Shown: positions 25,251-34,229 of the stretch, piece by piece
Layout of the letters: every line of letters begins with the position of its first letter
How positions within the stretch are numbered: the first letter of the stretch is position 1
Source of the DNA: UMGS363 sp051891935
Lineage (GTDB): Bacteria; Bacillota; Clostridia; Oscillospirales; Ruminococcaceae
Length of the DNA: 64,000 bases
Assembly: GCA_051891935.1 (NCBI GenBank)
Contig: JBJFFR010000044.1
Span: 1 to 64,000 of the forward strand
Direction: 5' to 3'
Notes under the pieces: model-generated
Seen by the model: the letters and a program-made list of their open reading frames with translations, nothing else
What the model was told of the DNA's origin: nothing
Database searches by the model: none
Made by a program: the position numbers and the translations under genes

Positions 25251-25880
25251 ATGACCTTTGAATTTGATAAAGCATTTCACAAACCAAATAAACCTACTCC
25301 GCAAGATTGTCCTTGCAGGAACTGTGATGAACCAAATTTTTACATAAACAATCCATATTATCGTTCAACTAAATGTAATAATTGTGAAATGCACAAGAAA
25401 TGGAGTGTTATAATGGATAGAAAATCAACAACAAAAACCTTGTCACAGCTGCTTGAAAAACAAATAAACCCATCCAACGACCCACGCATCTACTACGCTC
25501 GTGAAGTAACGTTCGACTACGGAACGGAGCATAGCGTTAGAGTTGATTATATGCGATTTGAGCCCGTAAACAACACCGTTTCGGGAATTGAAAAGGGTGA
25601 TTTTTACTGCTATGAAATCAAATCATCTGTCGAGGACTTTCATTCCAAGAACGGACATAACTTTATAGGCGACTATAATTACTACATTATGCCGCTTGAA
25701 GTTTATGAAAAGATCAAAGATGAAATTCCTTATTGTGTCGGTGTTTATGTTCCGTATGAATTTGGCTTGAAATCTATTGAAAAAGCAAAACGCATAGATC
25801 GGAAACGCCCTGCACTTGAAATGCTGCTTATGATGTTTCGGTCGGCGAATAGAGATAGGAGGTCTGACAATGACCGATAA
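25251..25880 (+). CDS. MmcB-like PD-(D/E)XK nuclease with Cys-rich N-terminus
   Basis: 209 aa. The N-terminal 45 residues carry CPCRNC and KCNNC, a zinc-like pair. From about 100 to 180 the pattern VRVDYM, then FYCYEIKSSVEDFHS, YNYYIMPLEVY and GVYVP is that of MmcB/VRR-like PD-(D/E)XK nucleases (active residues D, E-x-K). An internal ATG at 25413 has its own GGAG 7 nt upstream, so a shorter nuclease-only product or a former separate gene is possible. Role in repair or in cutting foreign DNA is inferred. Confidence 0.72.
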   Translation: MTFEFDKAFHKPNKPTPQDCPCRNCDEPNFYINNPYYRSTKCNNCEMHKKWSVIMDRKSTTKTLSQLLEKQINPSNDPRIYYAREVTFDYGTEHSVRVDYMRFEPVNNTVSGIEKGDFYCYEIKSSVEDFHSKNGHNFIGDYNYYIMPLEVYEKIKDEIPYCVGVYVPYEFGLKSIEKAKRIDRKRPALEMLLMMFRSANRDRRSDNDR

Positions 25881-26166
25881 CGAGATTATAAAGATTTTGG
25901 AGTGCTGTGCAAATGCAGATTGCAAGCGCTGCCCTTGCAACATAGATAATCATCATTGCAAAGATATAGGATCTCAAGAAATACTCGGCCTTATCAACCG
26001 CCAAAAGGCAGAGATTGAGAGATTGCAAGCGTTTAAATCCTATTTTGATGAACTTTACGGCAAAGGTCTTGAAGTCGCAAATTGGCATTTAAACGGCAAT
26101 ACAGAGCCATTTGATAATTTTTATGAATCCGCATTAGAAGAAATGACGGAGGGCGAAAATGGCTGA
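25870..26166 (+). CDS. Small Cys-rich/coiled-coil protein (family member 2 of 3)
   Basis: 98 aa. Begins NEIIKILECCANADCKRCPC, then ILGLINRQKAEIERLQ, a coiled helix. Paralogue of the genes at 16978 and 27679. Overlaps both neighbours. Likely zinc-binding; function unknown. Confidence 0.75.
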   Translation: MTDNEIIKILECCANADCKRCPCNIDNHHCKDIGSQEILGLINRQKAEIERLQAFKSYFDELYGKGLEVANWHLNGNTEPFDNFYESALEEMTEGENG

Positions 26167-26455
26167 AAAATTTGTTTCTGTATCCGCGGTAAAGAAAAAG
26201 CTGAATTATATTTTTAGAGAATACGCAATTTCTCCGCTTACAAAGAAAAAAATTCTCGGAATATTTGATAGGATTCCTTCTGCTGACGTTGTGGAGGTCG
26301 TAAGGTGTAAGGATTGTCGATTTCATGAGGAATGTTTCAGAAACATACGAAGCGGAGGAAACAAGCCCGACGATTTTTGCAGCTTCGGAGAAAGAAAGGA
26401 GCTTGACAATGGCAAGGTACGTCAATTCATTAACAGCGGCGAAAATCATAAGTGA
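26159..26455 (+). CDS. Cys-rich small phage protein
   Basis: 98 aa. N-terminal helices (VSVSAVKKKLNYIFREYA), then DVVEVVRCKDCRFHEEC and FCSFGER, a frequent zinc-binding signature at the C-terminus of small phage proteins. It shares the DVVEV motif style with its downstream neighbour, which it overlaps by 47 nt in another frame. Confidence 0.72.
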   Translation: MAEKFVSVSAVKKKLNYIFREYAISPLTKKKILGIFDRIPSADVVEVVRCKDCRFHEECFRNIRSGGNKPDDFCSFGERKELDNGKVRQFINSGENHK

Positions 26456-26696
26456 GCACACCAATATCCCGTTGCACGAACTTGTTGATATCATGGCAGA
26501 AGTTCCAAGCGAAGATGTTGCACCCGTTCGTCACGGGTATTGGATTCCACAATTTGTGAGCAAAAGAGGATTAAGCGACCATTTTATATGTTCAGAATGC
26601 GCTGAATCATCATTTACTTCTCATAAAGTCAAAATGATTAAATACGATTACTGTCCCAGATGCGGAACAAAGATGAACGGTAATCCCTATGAGTGA
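26409..26696 (+). CDS. Zinc-ribbon small phage protein
   Basis: 95 aa. SLTAAKIISEHTNIPLHELVD, EDVAPVRHGYWIP, then a zinc ribbon FICSECAES ... YCPRCGTKMN. ATG at 26409 after GAAAGGAG. The VRHGYW plus CPxCGxKM architecture is common in phage accessory regions. Confidence 0.78.
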   Translation: MARYVNSLTAAKIISEHTNIPLHELVDIMAEVPSEDVAPVRHGYWIPQFVSKRGLSDHFICSECAESSFTSHKVKMIKYDYCPRCGTKMNGNPYE

Positions 26697-26738
26697 GCAT
26701 ACCTGCGGCAAAGCCGACCGCTTCAAAGGAGAAAAGAA

Positions 26739-27653
26739 ATGAAAATAGGACTTTGGTCTGACTGCCACAACTTCCCGAGCCTGCCGTTGATGAAGCTGTC
26801 AGCATATCATAAGTCAATCGGTGATAAAGTCGAGCATTTCACGCCGATTGACCATTACGACCTTGTTTATGCTTCCAAAGTATTCAGCTTCACGCCTGAT
26901 ATCGACGATGAATACATAGTGCAGGCTGACGAGGTACGCAAGGGGGGGGCAGGCTACTGTATAACCGTTGAGAACGGCAAAGAAATATTCGACAAAAGCA
27001 AGGATATCCCTCTTTCAAAAGAGATAGAGCATATATATCCAGATTACAGCCTATATCCGCAGTATTCATTTGCCGCAGGATTTCTCACAAGAGGCTGTCC
27101 GAGAGGTTGCAGCTTCTGCATCGTAGGCAAAAAGGAAGGACGCTGCTCACATCAAGTAGCGGAATTGTCAGAATTCTGGCGAGGACAAAAGGAAATTGAA
27201 CTGCTTGACCCAAATATCCTTGCTTGCCGTGAACATGAAAAACTGCTGATACAGCTTGCGGAAACAAAAGCAAAGGTCAATTTTAATCAAGGCATAGACA
27301 TACGGCTCACAAATCCCGATAATATTGCTCTGCTTAATAAAATAAAAACGCCGATGCTTCATTTTGCTTGGGATAACCCCGAGGACGATTTGACAGAATA
27401 TTTCAAGCGTTTTAGAGAGATTACAGCCGTAAAATCCGACAGAAACAAGGTAGTATATGTTTTGACGAACTACGGCAGCACAATGGAACAAAATTTATAT
27501 CGCATATACACACTTCGGAACTTGGGATATAGTCCGTATGTTATGATCTATCAAAAAGAAACAGCACCGAAAGAAGTCAAGCGTTTACAGCGTTGGTGCA
27601 ACAATAGATATATTTTTCACAGCACTAAAAAATTTGAAGAATATAAAGGTTAA
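26739..27653 (+). CDS. Radical SAM protein
   Basis: 304 aa. The [4Fe-4S] motif is C120-P-R-G-C124-S-F-C127. Before it lies a B12-binding-like Rossmann region (MKIGLWSDCHNFP, YDLVYASKVFSFTPD), after it the TIM-barrel-like body with FNQGIDIRLTNPD and LHFAWDNPEDD. Resembles MiaB/BchE-like radical SAM enzymes carried by phages. Substrate unknown: nucleotide, tRNA or DNA modification are all possible. Complete and with its own AAAGGAG site. Confidence 0.85.
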   Translation: MKIGLWSDCHNFPSLPLMKLSAYHKSIGDKVEHFTPIDHYDLVYASKVFSFTPDIDDEYIVQADEVRKGGAGYCITVENGKEIFDKSKDIPLSKEIEHIYPDYSLYPQYSFAAGFLTRGCPRGCSFCIVGKKEGRCSHQVAELSEFWRGQKEIELLDPNILACREHEKLLIQLAETKAKVNFNQGIDIRLTNPDNIALLNKIKTPMLHFAWDNPEDDLTEYFKRFREITAVKSDRNKVVYVLTNYGSTMEQNLYRIYTLRNLGYSPYVMIYQKETAPKEVKRLQRWCNNRYIFHSTKKFEEYKG

Positions 27654-27678
27654 AATTTAAAATAAGGAGGAAAACTAT

Positions 27679-27960
27679 ATGACTGACGATAATGTAATAA
27701 AGGCACTTATGCGCTGCTCCAGAGATGGGAACTGCAAAGACTGTCCGTTTTGGACAAATTATAGCTCCGACTGCATCGGTAAACTAATTGATGAGTTGAT
27801 TAGGATTATAAAGCGTTTACTGGATAAAAGAAGTACTCTTGATGCTTTTGACCGACGATCGCCGTGCGATTTCTGCAAGCATTATCATACGTCTACTATT
27901 GATAAAAAGCCTTGCAGCGATTGTCCTGCGAGCAGAAAGAGAAGTGTGAGAAAACAATGA
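27679..27960 (+). CDS. Small Cys-rich protein (family member 3 of 3)
   Basis: 93 aa. Begins NVIKALMRCSRDGNCKDCPF; a second cluster near the end (CDFCKHYH, CSDCPAS). Paralogous at its N-terminus to the genes at 16978 and 25870. AAGGAGG site. Confidence 0.72.
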   Translation: MTDDNVIKALMRCSRDGNCKDCPFWTNYSSDCIGKLIDELIRIIKRLLDKRSTLDAFDRRSPCDFCKHYHTSTIDKKPCSDCPASRKRSVRKQ

Positions 27961-27978
27961 AAGAAAGGAGCATCGGAA

Positions 27979-28428
27979 ATGGATGAAAACGATCGCTATG
28001 TAAACGAAATAAAAGTCCGATCCGAAAATGATCAGGAATCCGTTCAGCCTATTGAAATAAAGGTCGGAGATGTGCGGTATTGCGTTCTATTTAAACCATT
28101 GGAAGATACAAAAATCATCAAAGTTAGAGTCGAAAAAATCAAGATTGTTAACGATTGGGTCGGTCAGGCGGTAATAACAGTTCGGTCTGTTGATAATAAA
28201 AATTTGAGTGATTTTATGTATGATAAAACCTTTATTAAATGGGCAAATTTCAGAACTTATAAAGAAGCCGAAACCGCTCTAAACGAATGGGAAAAACATA
28301 TTCAAAAAAATAAGAGCGACTCAAATAATGTCAAATTATTTATAAAGTCCTACTGCGACGGCAGCAAAAAATGTTCCGCCTATTGCGCCAACTGTAACAG
28401 GCGATTTAAAGAGGTGAGTGTAAAATGA
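27979..28428 (+). CDS. Hypothetical protein with C-terminal Cys cluster
   Basis: 149 aa. A beta-rich N-terminal domain (IEIKVGDVRYCVLFKP, VRVEKIKIVNDW), an EAETALNEWEKHI helix and a C-terminal CSAYCANCNRRF cluster. GAAAGGAG site; overlaps the next gene (ATGA). Confidence 0.68.
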   Translation: MDENDRYVNEIKVRSENDQESVQPIEIKVGDVRYCVLFKPLEDTKIIKVRVEKIKIVNDWVGQAVITVRSVDNKNLSDFMYDKTFIKWANFRTYKEAETALNEWEKHIQKNKSDSNNVKLFIKSYCDGSKKCSAYCANCNRRFKEVSVK

Positions 28429-28679
28429 GCAAATCTGTAACTTGCTATATCTGCGGAAAGAATAAAACAGTCAAACGCAAAAACGGGTTTGAGTGCTATA
28501 TCTGTCCCGAGTGTAAAAACGATAAAGAAAAGCAGAAAAACCGCATATTCACAAAAGATACGGTTTTCCTCGTCTGCAAATGGTATAACGAGGGAATGAG
28601 CCGAAAGAATATTGCAACAGTCCTTAAACGCAGCGAAGAAAGCGTACAGCTCGCTTTGGAGAAAGGCGGCGCAGTATGA
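28425..28679 (+). CDS. Zinc-ribbon plus HTH protein
   Basis: 84 aa. N-terminal ribbon CYICGKNK ... CYICPECK, then a helix-turn-helix-like segment (VCKWYNEGMSRKNIATVLKRSEESVQLAL). Possibly a small DNA-binding regulator. Overlaps both neighbours by 4 nt. Confidence 0.75.
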   Translation: MSKSVTCYICGKNKTVKRKNGFECYICPECKNDKEKQKNRIFTKDTVFLVCKWYNEGMSRKNIATVLKRSEESVQLALEKGGAV

Positions 28680-28990
28680 AGTCCAATTTCAAGAAACGTG
28701 CTGTTTTCTCAAAAGATGAAATGCAGGAATATATAGACAAAGCGTGGGAACAGCGTGCGGAGCAGATGTTTGAAAGCTGCAAGCGTGACATTATAGCGCA
28801 GCTTATGTCCTGCTGCTGTATGGCTCTTCATAATTCATTCGGATTCGGTAAAAAACGTCTTAACCGCTTTAAAAAAGCAACCGAAGATGTCCTTAAATTT
28901 GAAGCTTTCAGGAAGAAATCCTCTACAGAGGATTGCATAAATATAATGAAAGAAAAATTCGGCATCGACTTTGACAAAAAAGGAGATTAA
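28676..28990 (+). CDS. Hypothetical protein before the late regulator
   Basis: 104 aa, helical and basic, with a CCC triplet (MSCCCMALHN). Resembles small proteins adjacent to ArpU/RinA-type late regulators. Overlaps the upstream gene by 4 nt, 5 nt before the next. Confidence 0.65.
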   Translation: MKSNFKKRAVFSKDEMQEYIDKAWEQRAEQMFESCKRDIIAQLMSCCCMALHNSFGFGKKRLNRFKKATEDVLKFEAFRKKSSTEDCINIMKEKFGIDFDKKGD

Positions 28991-28995
28991 CAGCG

Positions 28996-29523
28996 ATGGA
29001 AAATAACAATAACCACGATCTAATAGCTCTTTCACGCAGGATATTCAGCAGCTACAACCGAATGAAGCTCGAAATAAACACGCTTTCCCGAAGTATCGAC
29101 TTTTATTCAAAGCATAAAGCCGATGAGATACAAAAAGATATACATAGTATGTCCGTTTCCCACCCTTCCGAGAACAGCGGCGGCTCAAACCCAAACGTAT
29201 CAGCAAATAAGCTCCCGAGTATCGTAGAACAATCGGACAAGCTTTCCGATGAATACGACTCGCAGATCTCGGAGATGAGGTTCCGGCGCAACGTCTATAT
29301 ACACGCCGTTGAAAGCGTCGATTCCTTCGTGAGCTTTCTACCCGAGGAACGTTCATCTATAATAAAATGGCTATATATCAGTAAGGAAAGGAAGACCTAT
29401 GGCGAGATTTCAGCCGAAATCAACCTTTCCGAACGCCGTATAAAGCAGATAGTCAATAACGTGCTTCTCGAGTATGCAAATACTCTGAATTACGATATTG
29501 AACTTATCATAAATAATCTTTAA
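28996..29523 (+). CDS. Sigma-70 region-4-like late transcription regulator
   Basis: 175 aa. N-terminal helices and a Ser/Asn-rich linker lead to a C-terminal sigma region-4-like HTH (EERSSIIKWLYISKERKTYG, EISAEINLSERRIKQIVNNV). This is the ArpU/RinA type of Gram-positive phage late activator, placed near the end of the early transcript. I infer that it turns on the leftward late genes, possibly acting at 60.1-60.2 kb where phased repeats precede a promoter. Confidence 0.75.
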   Translation: MENNNNHDLIALSRRIFSSYNRMKLEINTLSRSIDFYSKHKADEIQKDIHSMSVSHPSENSGGSNPNVSANKLPSIVEQSDKLSDEYDSQISEMRFRRNVYIHAVESVDSFVSFLPEERSSIIKWLYISKERKTYGEISAEINLSERRIKQIVNNVLLEYANTLNYDIELIINNL

Positions 29524-29539
29524 AAGGAGAGTACCAACA

Positions 29540-29887
29540 ATGAAAATGAGAAAAATCACAGATGCCGCAAACGCCCTGCAGAAGCTTTCTTCAATGGATC
29601 TTCCGCTCAAAACCGCCTATAAACTGTCAAAGCTCAAAAGCTCGATCGACAAAGAGCTTGCATTCTTTGAGGAAAAAAGAGCCGCTATAATCGAAAAGCA
29701 TATCGACAAGGATTCCCGAACCTTCACCCACGAAAATGAACAAAAAGCTGTTGCCGAAATAAGCGAACTGCTTGAATTCGAATCCGATGTTAATATCGAA
29801 CCTGTTGAAATACCCGAAACCGAGGATATAAGGCTCTCGGCAAATGATTTAAACGCACTTGCCGATTTCGTGACCTTTAAGGAATAA
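29540..29887 (+). CDS. DUF1617-like protein
   Basis: 115 aa. NALQKLSSMDLPLKTAYKLSK, IDKELAFFEEKRAAIIEK and the end IRLSANDLNALADF match the DUF1617 phage pattern, helical then beta. Function unknown. Last gene of the rightward half, followed by a strong terminator. Confidence 0.8.
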   Translation: MKMRKITDAANALQKLSSMDLPLKTAYKLSKLKSSIDKELAFFEEKRAAIIEKHIDKDSRTFTHENEQKAVAEISELLEFESDVNIEPVEIPETEDIRLSANDLNALADFVTFKE

Positions 29888-29894
29888 AAAGAAA

Positions 29895-29940
29895 AGCGGC
29901 GATGCGCACCCAGAATAATGCGTATCGCCGCTATTTTGTA
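29895..29940. terminator. Bidirectional terminator between early and late halves
   Basis: AGCGGCGAT-GCGCA (29895-) pairs with TGCGT-ATCGCCGCT (-29932) around a short loop; T-rich on the plus side, A-rich on the left giving T on the minus side. It ends both the rightward early and the leftward late transcripts. Confidence 0.9.
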
Positions 29941-32900
29941 TCAGCTTATAAGACCATAACTCTTCAACGCCTTGATAAGAGTTGCAACCGTTGCAGAATC
30001 TGAAACTGTTTGCCGTGCAACAGGCGTAGTGCCAAAGAATCCGAGCTTTGCGCTTGTGCCGTCACCAAGACGTATTCCGCCGCTTCCAATGTTAAGATTT
30101 TTGAAATAACCCGTGTCCCACCTTGTTGTCGATGAACCTAAATTGCAAGTTCTCGAAGAAGAATAAGGACCGAATTCATAGCTCGAAGTAGTTGTTTTCC
30201 CTGTTATATATTCAGAAGAACCAACCATAATATGCAATTCTTTAAAATAAGCATTCCATGGATTTGAACTATTACCCAAACTTGCTGAATATCCTGTTGA
30301 GTAGAATGATGAATTGATCGCCGAAGCGTCAAGGCACATATTACCTGCACCTGACCAAGATCCGAAGGTAATTTTGTTTGCATGAATTTCAATATTAGAT
30401 ACGGAGTTCGTTGTGGAACTTCCTCCAATGTATAAATAATCGCTTTTTGAGCAGTCGATTATTGCTCTTTTGCTTGAATTTCCAATCTTTTCAACATAGA
30501 GATTATCAACATCAATATAATCAGCTGATATCTTGCCTGTTGTTATGTTGCTGCCGTTAATAATTGTTGAGCCTTTAGTCTTCAAATCATCAAATGTAAC
30601 AGTACCCGTGAATTTGATTTCTCCCGATGTTATAGTTGTTGAACCACTCTTTATAGTCAATGTCGAAGTATCTTTACCGTTAGTTACGGATAAAGTAATA
30701 CCGTTAACCGCATCGGCAGCAATTTTTGCTGCTTGTGTTGCCGTTGTTCCTATTACACTTGCTGTATCAATGATAGCAGTACCATTTTTTAGCGTAAAGG
30801 TCGATTCTGTTTGATTTCCGCTAACTGTCGTGCTTGTCGAAAGCGTAATACCGTTAACCGCATCGGCAGCAATTTTTGCTGCTTGTGTTGCCGTTGTTCC
30901 TATTACACTTGCTGTATCAATGATAGCAGTACCATTTTTTAGCGTAAAGGTCGATTCTGTTTGATTTCCGCTAACTGTCGTGCTTGTCGAAAGCGTAATA
31001 CCGTTAACCGCATCGGCAGCAATTTTTGCTGCATAATCTTTTGTTATGCTTTCTATTGATATCTTTGCCGAGCTTAAGGTTAAAGAGCCTTTCTTTAACG
31101 TCAATGTTGATGTAGTTGTATTTCCGCTTACAGAAGAACTTGTTGAAAGTGTAATGCCTTCAAGCGAAACATCAATAAGAGATTGTGTTTCCAATGTTGT
31201 CGAGTAATCAGCCATATCACTTATAGATTGATATGTGTTTGAAACAAAAAGCTTAATGCTTGCTTCATTATCCGAAATAGCCTGTGTGATAGAAGCTTCT
31301 ACATCTTTTATCAACGAGTATTTGTCCATATCGGAAGCAAACTGGAATGTTCCTTTGCAGGCAGAAATAATACACGCCGTTCCTTCTGTGGTATTTATGT
31401 AGTTTGCGATTCCCGAATATAGCTCTGTCTGCTTTGTATAAGTATTCTCTGCATCCTGTCTTGTAAGATACATTTTCCCTTCAACGAATGACCTTATAGA
31501 ACCCGTGGAATCCGTCATTTCCTGCGAAATGATGTTTTTGACATCACTTTCACGGACAAGTCCGAGTGCCTCATCCTTTGTAAAATACGTTCCCGAGCAA
31601 GCGGAAGTAATGCTTGCCGTTCCTTCCTCCGTGTTTATGTAGCTTTCAATACCCGAATAAAGATTTGTCTTGCTTACGAAAACATTTTCGCCGTCATCTT
31701 TCGTGATATAGTTTTTACCCTCGACATAAGCCTTGATCGAGCCGCCTTTTTCGGAAATTTCCTGCGCAATAATGTTCTTGACTTCAATTTCCTGCACAAA
31801 TCCCTGCGCCTCGTCTTCCGTCACATAGGTTCCCGAGCATGCGGATATTATTCCTGCCGTTCCCTCTTCCGTATTGATATAACTATTGATACCTGCGTTC
31901 AGATCGACCTTGCTTACATAGGTGCTTTCCCCATCTTTTTTGGTGAGATAATTCTTGCCCTCGATGAACATTCTTATCGAGCCGCCCATTTCGGTGACTT
32001 CCTGCTCAATAATGTTCTTTACATCGATCTCTTTAAGATAATCCTCCGCTTCGGTCTTGGTAACATAAGTTCCCGAGCAAGCGGAAGTAATAAGTGACCT
32101 TCCTTCCTCCGTGTTGATGTAGGTTTCTATCCCTGCATAAAGGTCGACTTGCTTTAAATACTTTTTGTCAACTTCTTCGTATGTCAGATATTTTTGTCCT
32201 TGAACATACATTTTAATGCTCGCTTCGGAGTCGGTTATATATCTTTCTATCTCCGCAACGACTTCCGACATAGTCGGGTATTCATCGCCGTTTTCGTCCA
32301 CAGGATTTATAAGTTCAAGGTTTCCTCTGCTGTAATGTATGCCGGTGCTTATTTTTCCATTATCGTATGTATAAAAATAAAATTCGGTCGGAGATATCTT
32401 GCAGCAAGTACCTATGTTTCCTTCATTATCCTTATTTATCCAAGATATCAACATCGTATCTTCCGAAAAAACAATACTGCTGTTCTCTGTAGCGGCGGAA
32501 AAAGAACCATTTATAGTCGCTCCTTTTGCATAAAGTTCACCACTCGGATAAACTGCGAATGAGCCGCTTGAAGCTACTATTCCACCGTCCTTTGTGAGCG
32601 CAAGCGAGTTGTTTTTGTTTATGATACCGCCTTCAAGTATCTGCCATGAACCGATATAACCCGATTTTGCGGTAATATCACCCTCAAATGAACCCTTCGC
32701 AGCCTTTAGCTCACCCGAAAATGTACCCGTTGCCGCTTCAAGCTCGCCCGAAAAAGTGCCGCTTGCACCGTATAGATCACCGCTGAAAATAATATTGCCG
32801 GTAGCACCATCCATATAAATTCTAACGTTGTTCTGCCTGTCACGAATAACAACGCCACCATTATATACTTCAATACCGTCTGCCGAAATAGTGGTCTTTC

Positions 32901-34206
32901 CCGTCCGCTCGTAACCGTCAACGCCGATAACCTTAAATCCTGCTTCAAGTGCCTGATTTGTAAGCTGAACATACGACTCCATCGTCTGACGTGTGCCGTC
33001 CTCACCGTTCATCATAACATCTCCGGCTGATACCTTGCCCATAAGGTCAATAAGATTATTGACCTTATCCGCACTCGTCAGAGCGTACTTTATTTTCGCC
33101 GCAAAAACTTCCTTTTCATCTCCGAGCGTTACAGCAGAGCATATCCACGGACGGAAAAAATCATATTTTTTGGCTGTGACCCTCGCACGGTATTTATTGT
33201 CGGATAGATCTTCATCCACAACATCTACCATGTCCGAAACAGAAAAAGAAACTCCGTTTCCCTCAAGCAAAGAGCGGTCAATAAGCGATATTTTAAGCGT
33301 TACCTGCGGAGTCGAAAGCTTTTTAAGCTCACGCTTTCCCCATACGATAAGATCGCCGACATTTGAGATATCGTTGTTTTCGATAAGTCCGTATAGGGGA
33401 GTGGAGGTGTAGGAATAATCCTCAAGATATTCCTTTCCATCATTCGATGAAGCGATGTTAAGACCTTCCTTGCCGTAAACATAAAGCCTCGTCACAATAT
33501 TTTTGTTTATATTGCGTTCAAGACCCGTTTCATTGAAGCGATACCGAATACCATATCCGTTGTACGGCTGATACGCCTCCTCCGCCCTTAAGCTCACAAC
33601 CTTTTGCAAGCTGTCAAAAATAAGGATGCCACCCCACAAAGCCTGAACAGCCTTTATATTTTCAAGTATGCTCTTTTTCTCACTTTCAAGGTCAAATTTG
33701 CCGACAACATCGACCACCCCGACCGTCCAACCCGAACCGTATAGCAATGTGTATAAAGCATAGGCCGCCGAACCCTTTTCATACGGATTTTCGATCTCTT
33801 CACCGTTTACGGTGAGCGGATCTATTCCACCGCTCAAAATAACTACCATAGTGTTGTCAATATGATCGTAAGTTGTAGTGGAGTTGTAAGCCGTGATATA
33901 CGCCTTTCCGAGAAGATATTGCAGCTCAACAAGATTTATCTGTACCGAATTTTTGTTCGATGTGTCCTTTTTTTCATTAAAGCTATCACCGTCATAAAGC
34001 TGCGTGTATACCTTTCCGTCAGCAACGACAAGATTTTCAGCATTGGAAAGGAATTCGTACTTTTCGGAGCTTGTAAGCATAGAAAAAGAAAGTGTGCTTT
34101 CTCCGTTCTGCTTGTTTTCAATGTAACATTCCGAAATACCATCCCTTTCCCGAAGCTTTGTGAGAACAGCTCCATTTTTGTTGGTTATGTACATTGCTTT
34201 ATCCAT
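29941..34206 (-). CDS. Tail-tip protein (Tal-like) fused to repetitive fibre
   Basis: 1421 aa. Residues 1-380 form the phage minor structural/tail-endopeptidase-like domain (starts MYITNKNGAVLTKLRE; VRFR/RVTAKKYDF area), which makes the base of the tail tip with Dit. Then come pentad-like GTFSGELEAA repeats (about 480-520), four about 85-aa repeats ending SYINTEEGT..SACSGTY (about 640-1000), two exact 50-aa repeats (see 30701-31032), and a C-terminal fibre end with TPVARQTVSDSATVATL, a common phage fibre trimer-end motif. Probably the receptor-contact protein, wall-degrading activity not evident. Repeat copy number may vary between strains. Confidence 0.85.
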   Translation of the reverse strand: MDKAMYITNKNGAVLTKLRERDGISECYIENKQNGESTLSFSMLTSSEKYEFLSNAENLVVADGKVYTQLYDGDSFNEKKDTSNKNSVQINLVELQYLLGKAYITAYNSTTTYDHIDNTMVVILSGGIDPLTVNGEEIENPYEKGSAAYALYTLLYGSGWTVGVVDVVGKFDLESEKKSILENIKAVQALWGGILIFDSLQKVVSLRAEEAYQPYNGYGIRYRFNETGLERNINKNIVTRLYVYGKEGLNIASSNDGKEYLEDYSYTSTPLYGLIENNDISNVGDLIVWGKRELKKLSTPQVTLKISLIDRSLLEGNGVSFSVSDMVDVVDEDLSDNKYRARVTAKKYDFFRPWICSAVTLGDEKEVFAAKIKYALTSADKVNNLIDLMGKVSAGDVMMNGEDGTRQTMESYVQLTNQALEAGFKVIGVDGYERTGKTTISADGIEVYNGGVVIRDRQNNVRIYMDGATGNIIFSGDLYGASGTFSGELEAATGTFSGELKAAKGSFEGDITAKSGYIGSWQILEGGIINKNNSLALTKDGGIVASSGSFAVYPSGELYAKGATINGSFSAATENSSIVFSEDTMLISWINKDNEGNIGTCCKISPTEFYFYTYDNGKISTGIHYSRGNLELINPVDENGDEYPTMSEVVAEIERYITDSEASIKMYVQGQKYLTYEEVDKKYLKQVDLYAGIETYINTEEGRSLITSACSGTYVTKTEAEDYLKEIDVKNIIEQEVTEMGGSIRMFIEGKNYLTKKDGESTYVSKVDLNAGINSYINTEEGTAGIISACSGTYVTEDEAQGFVQEIEVKNIIAQEISEKGGSIKAYVEGKNYITKDDGENVFVSKTNLYSGIESYINTEEGTASITSACSGTYFTKDEALGLVRESDVKNIISQEMTDSTGSIRSFVEGKMYLTRQDAENTYTKQTELYSGIANYINTTEGTACIISACKGTFQFASDMDKYSLIKDVEASITQAISDNEASIKLFVSNTYQSISDMADYSTTLETQSLIDVSLEGITLSTSSSVSGNTTTSTLTLKKGSLTLSSAKISIESITKDYAAKIAADAVNGITLSTSTTVSGNQTESTFTLKNGTAIIDTASVIGTTATQAAKIAADAVNGITLSTSTTVSGNQTESTFTLKNGTAIIDTASVIGTTATQAAKIAADAVNGITLSVTNGKDTSTLTIKSGSTTITSGEIKFTGTVTFDDLKTKGSTIINGSNITTGKISADYIDVDNLYVEKIGNSSKRAIIDCSKSDYLYIGGSSTTNSVSNIEIHANKITFGSWSGAGNMCLDASAINSSFYSTGYSASLGNSSNPWNAYFKELHIMVGSSEYITGKTTTSSYEFGPYSSSRTCNLGSSTTRWDTGYFKNLNIGSGGIRLGDGTSAKLGFFGTTPVARQTVSDSATVATLIKALKSYGLIS
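30701..31032 (-). repeat. Exact 150-bp tandem repeat inside the tail-fibre gene
   Basis: Units 30701-30850 and 30851-31000 appear identical; a third partial copy runs to about 31032. Each codes for 50 aa (AAKIAADAVNGITLSTSTTV...). Identity at the DNA level implies a recent duplication by slippage or recombination. Confidence 0.93.
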
Positions 34207-34229
34207 ATTTACCGCCGCTCCTTTTACAT

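Noticed and set aside
30701..31032. CRISPR or transposon repeat
   Set aside because: The 150-bp repeat is in frame within the fibre gene and encodes 50-aa repeats.
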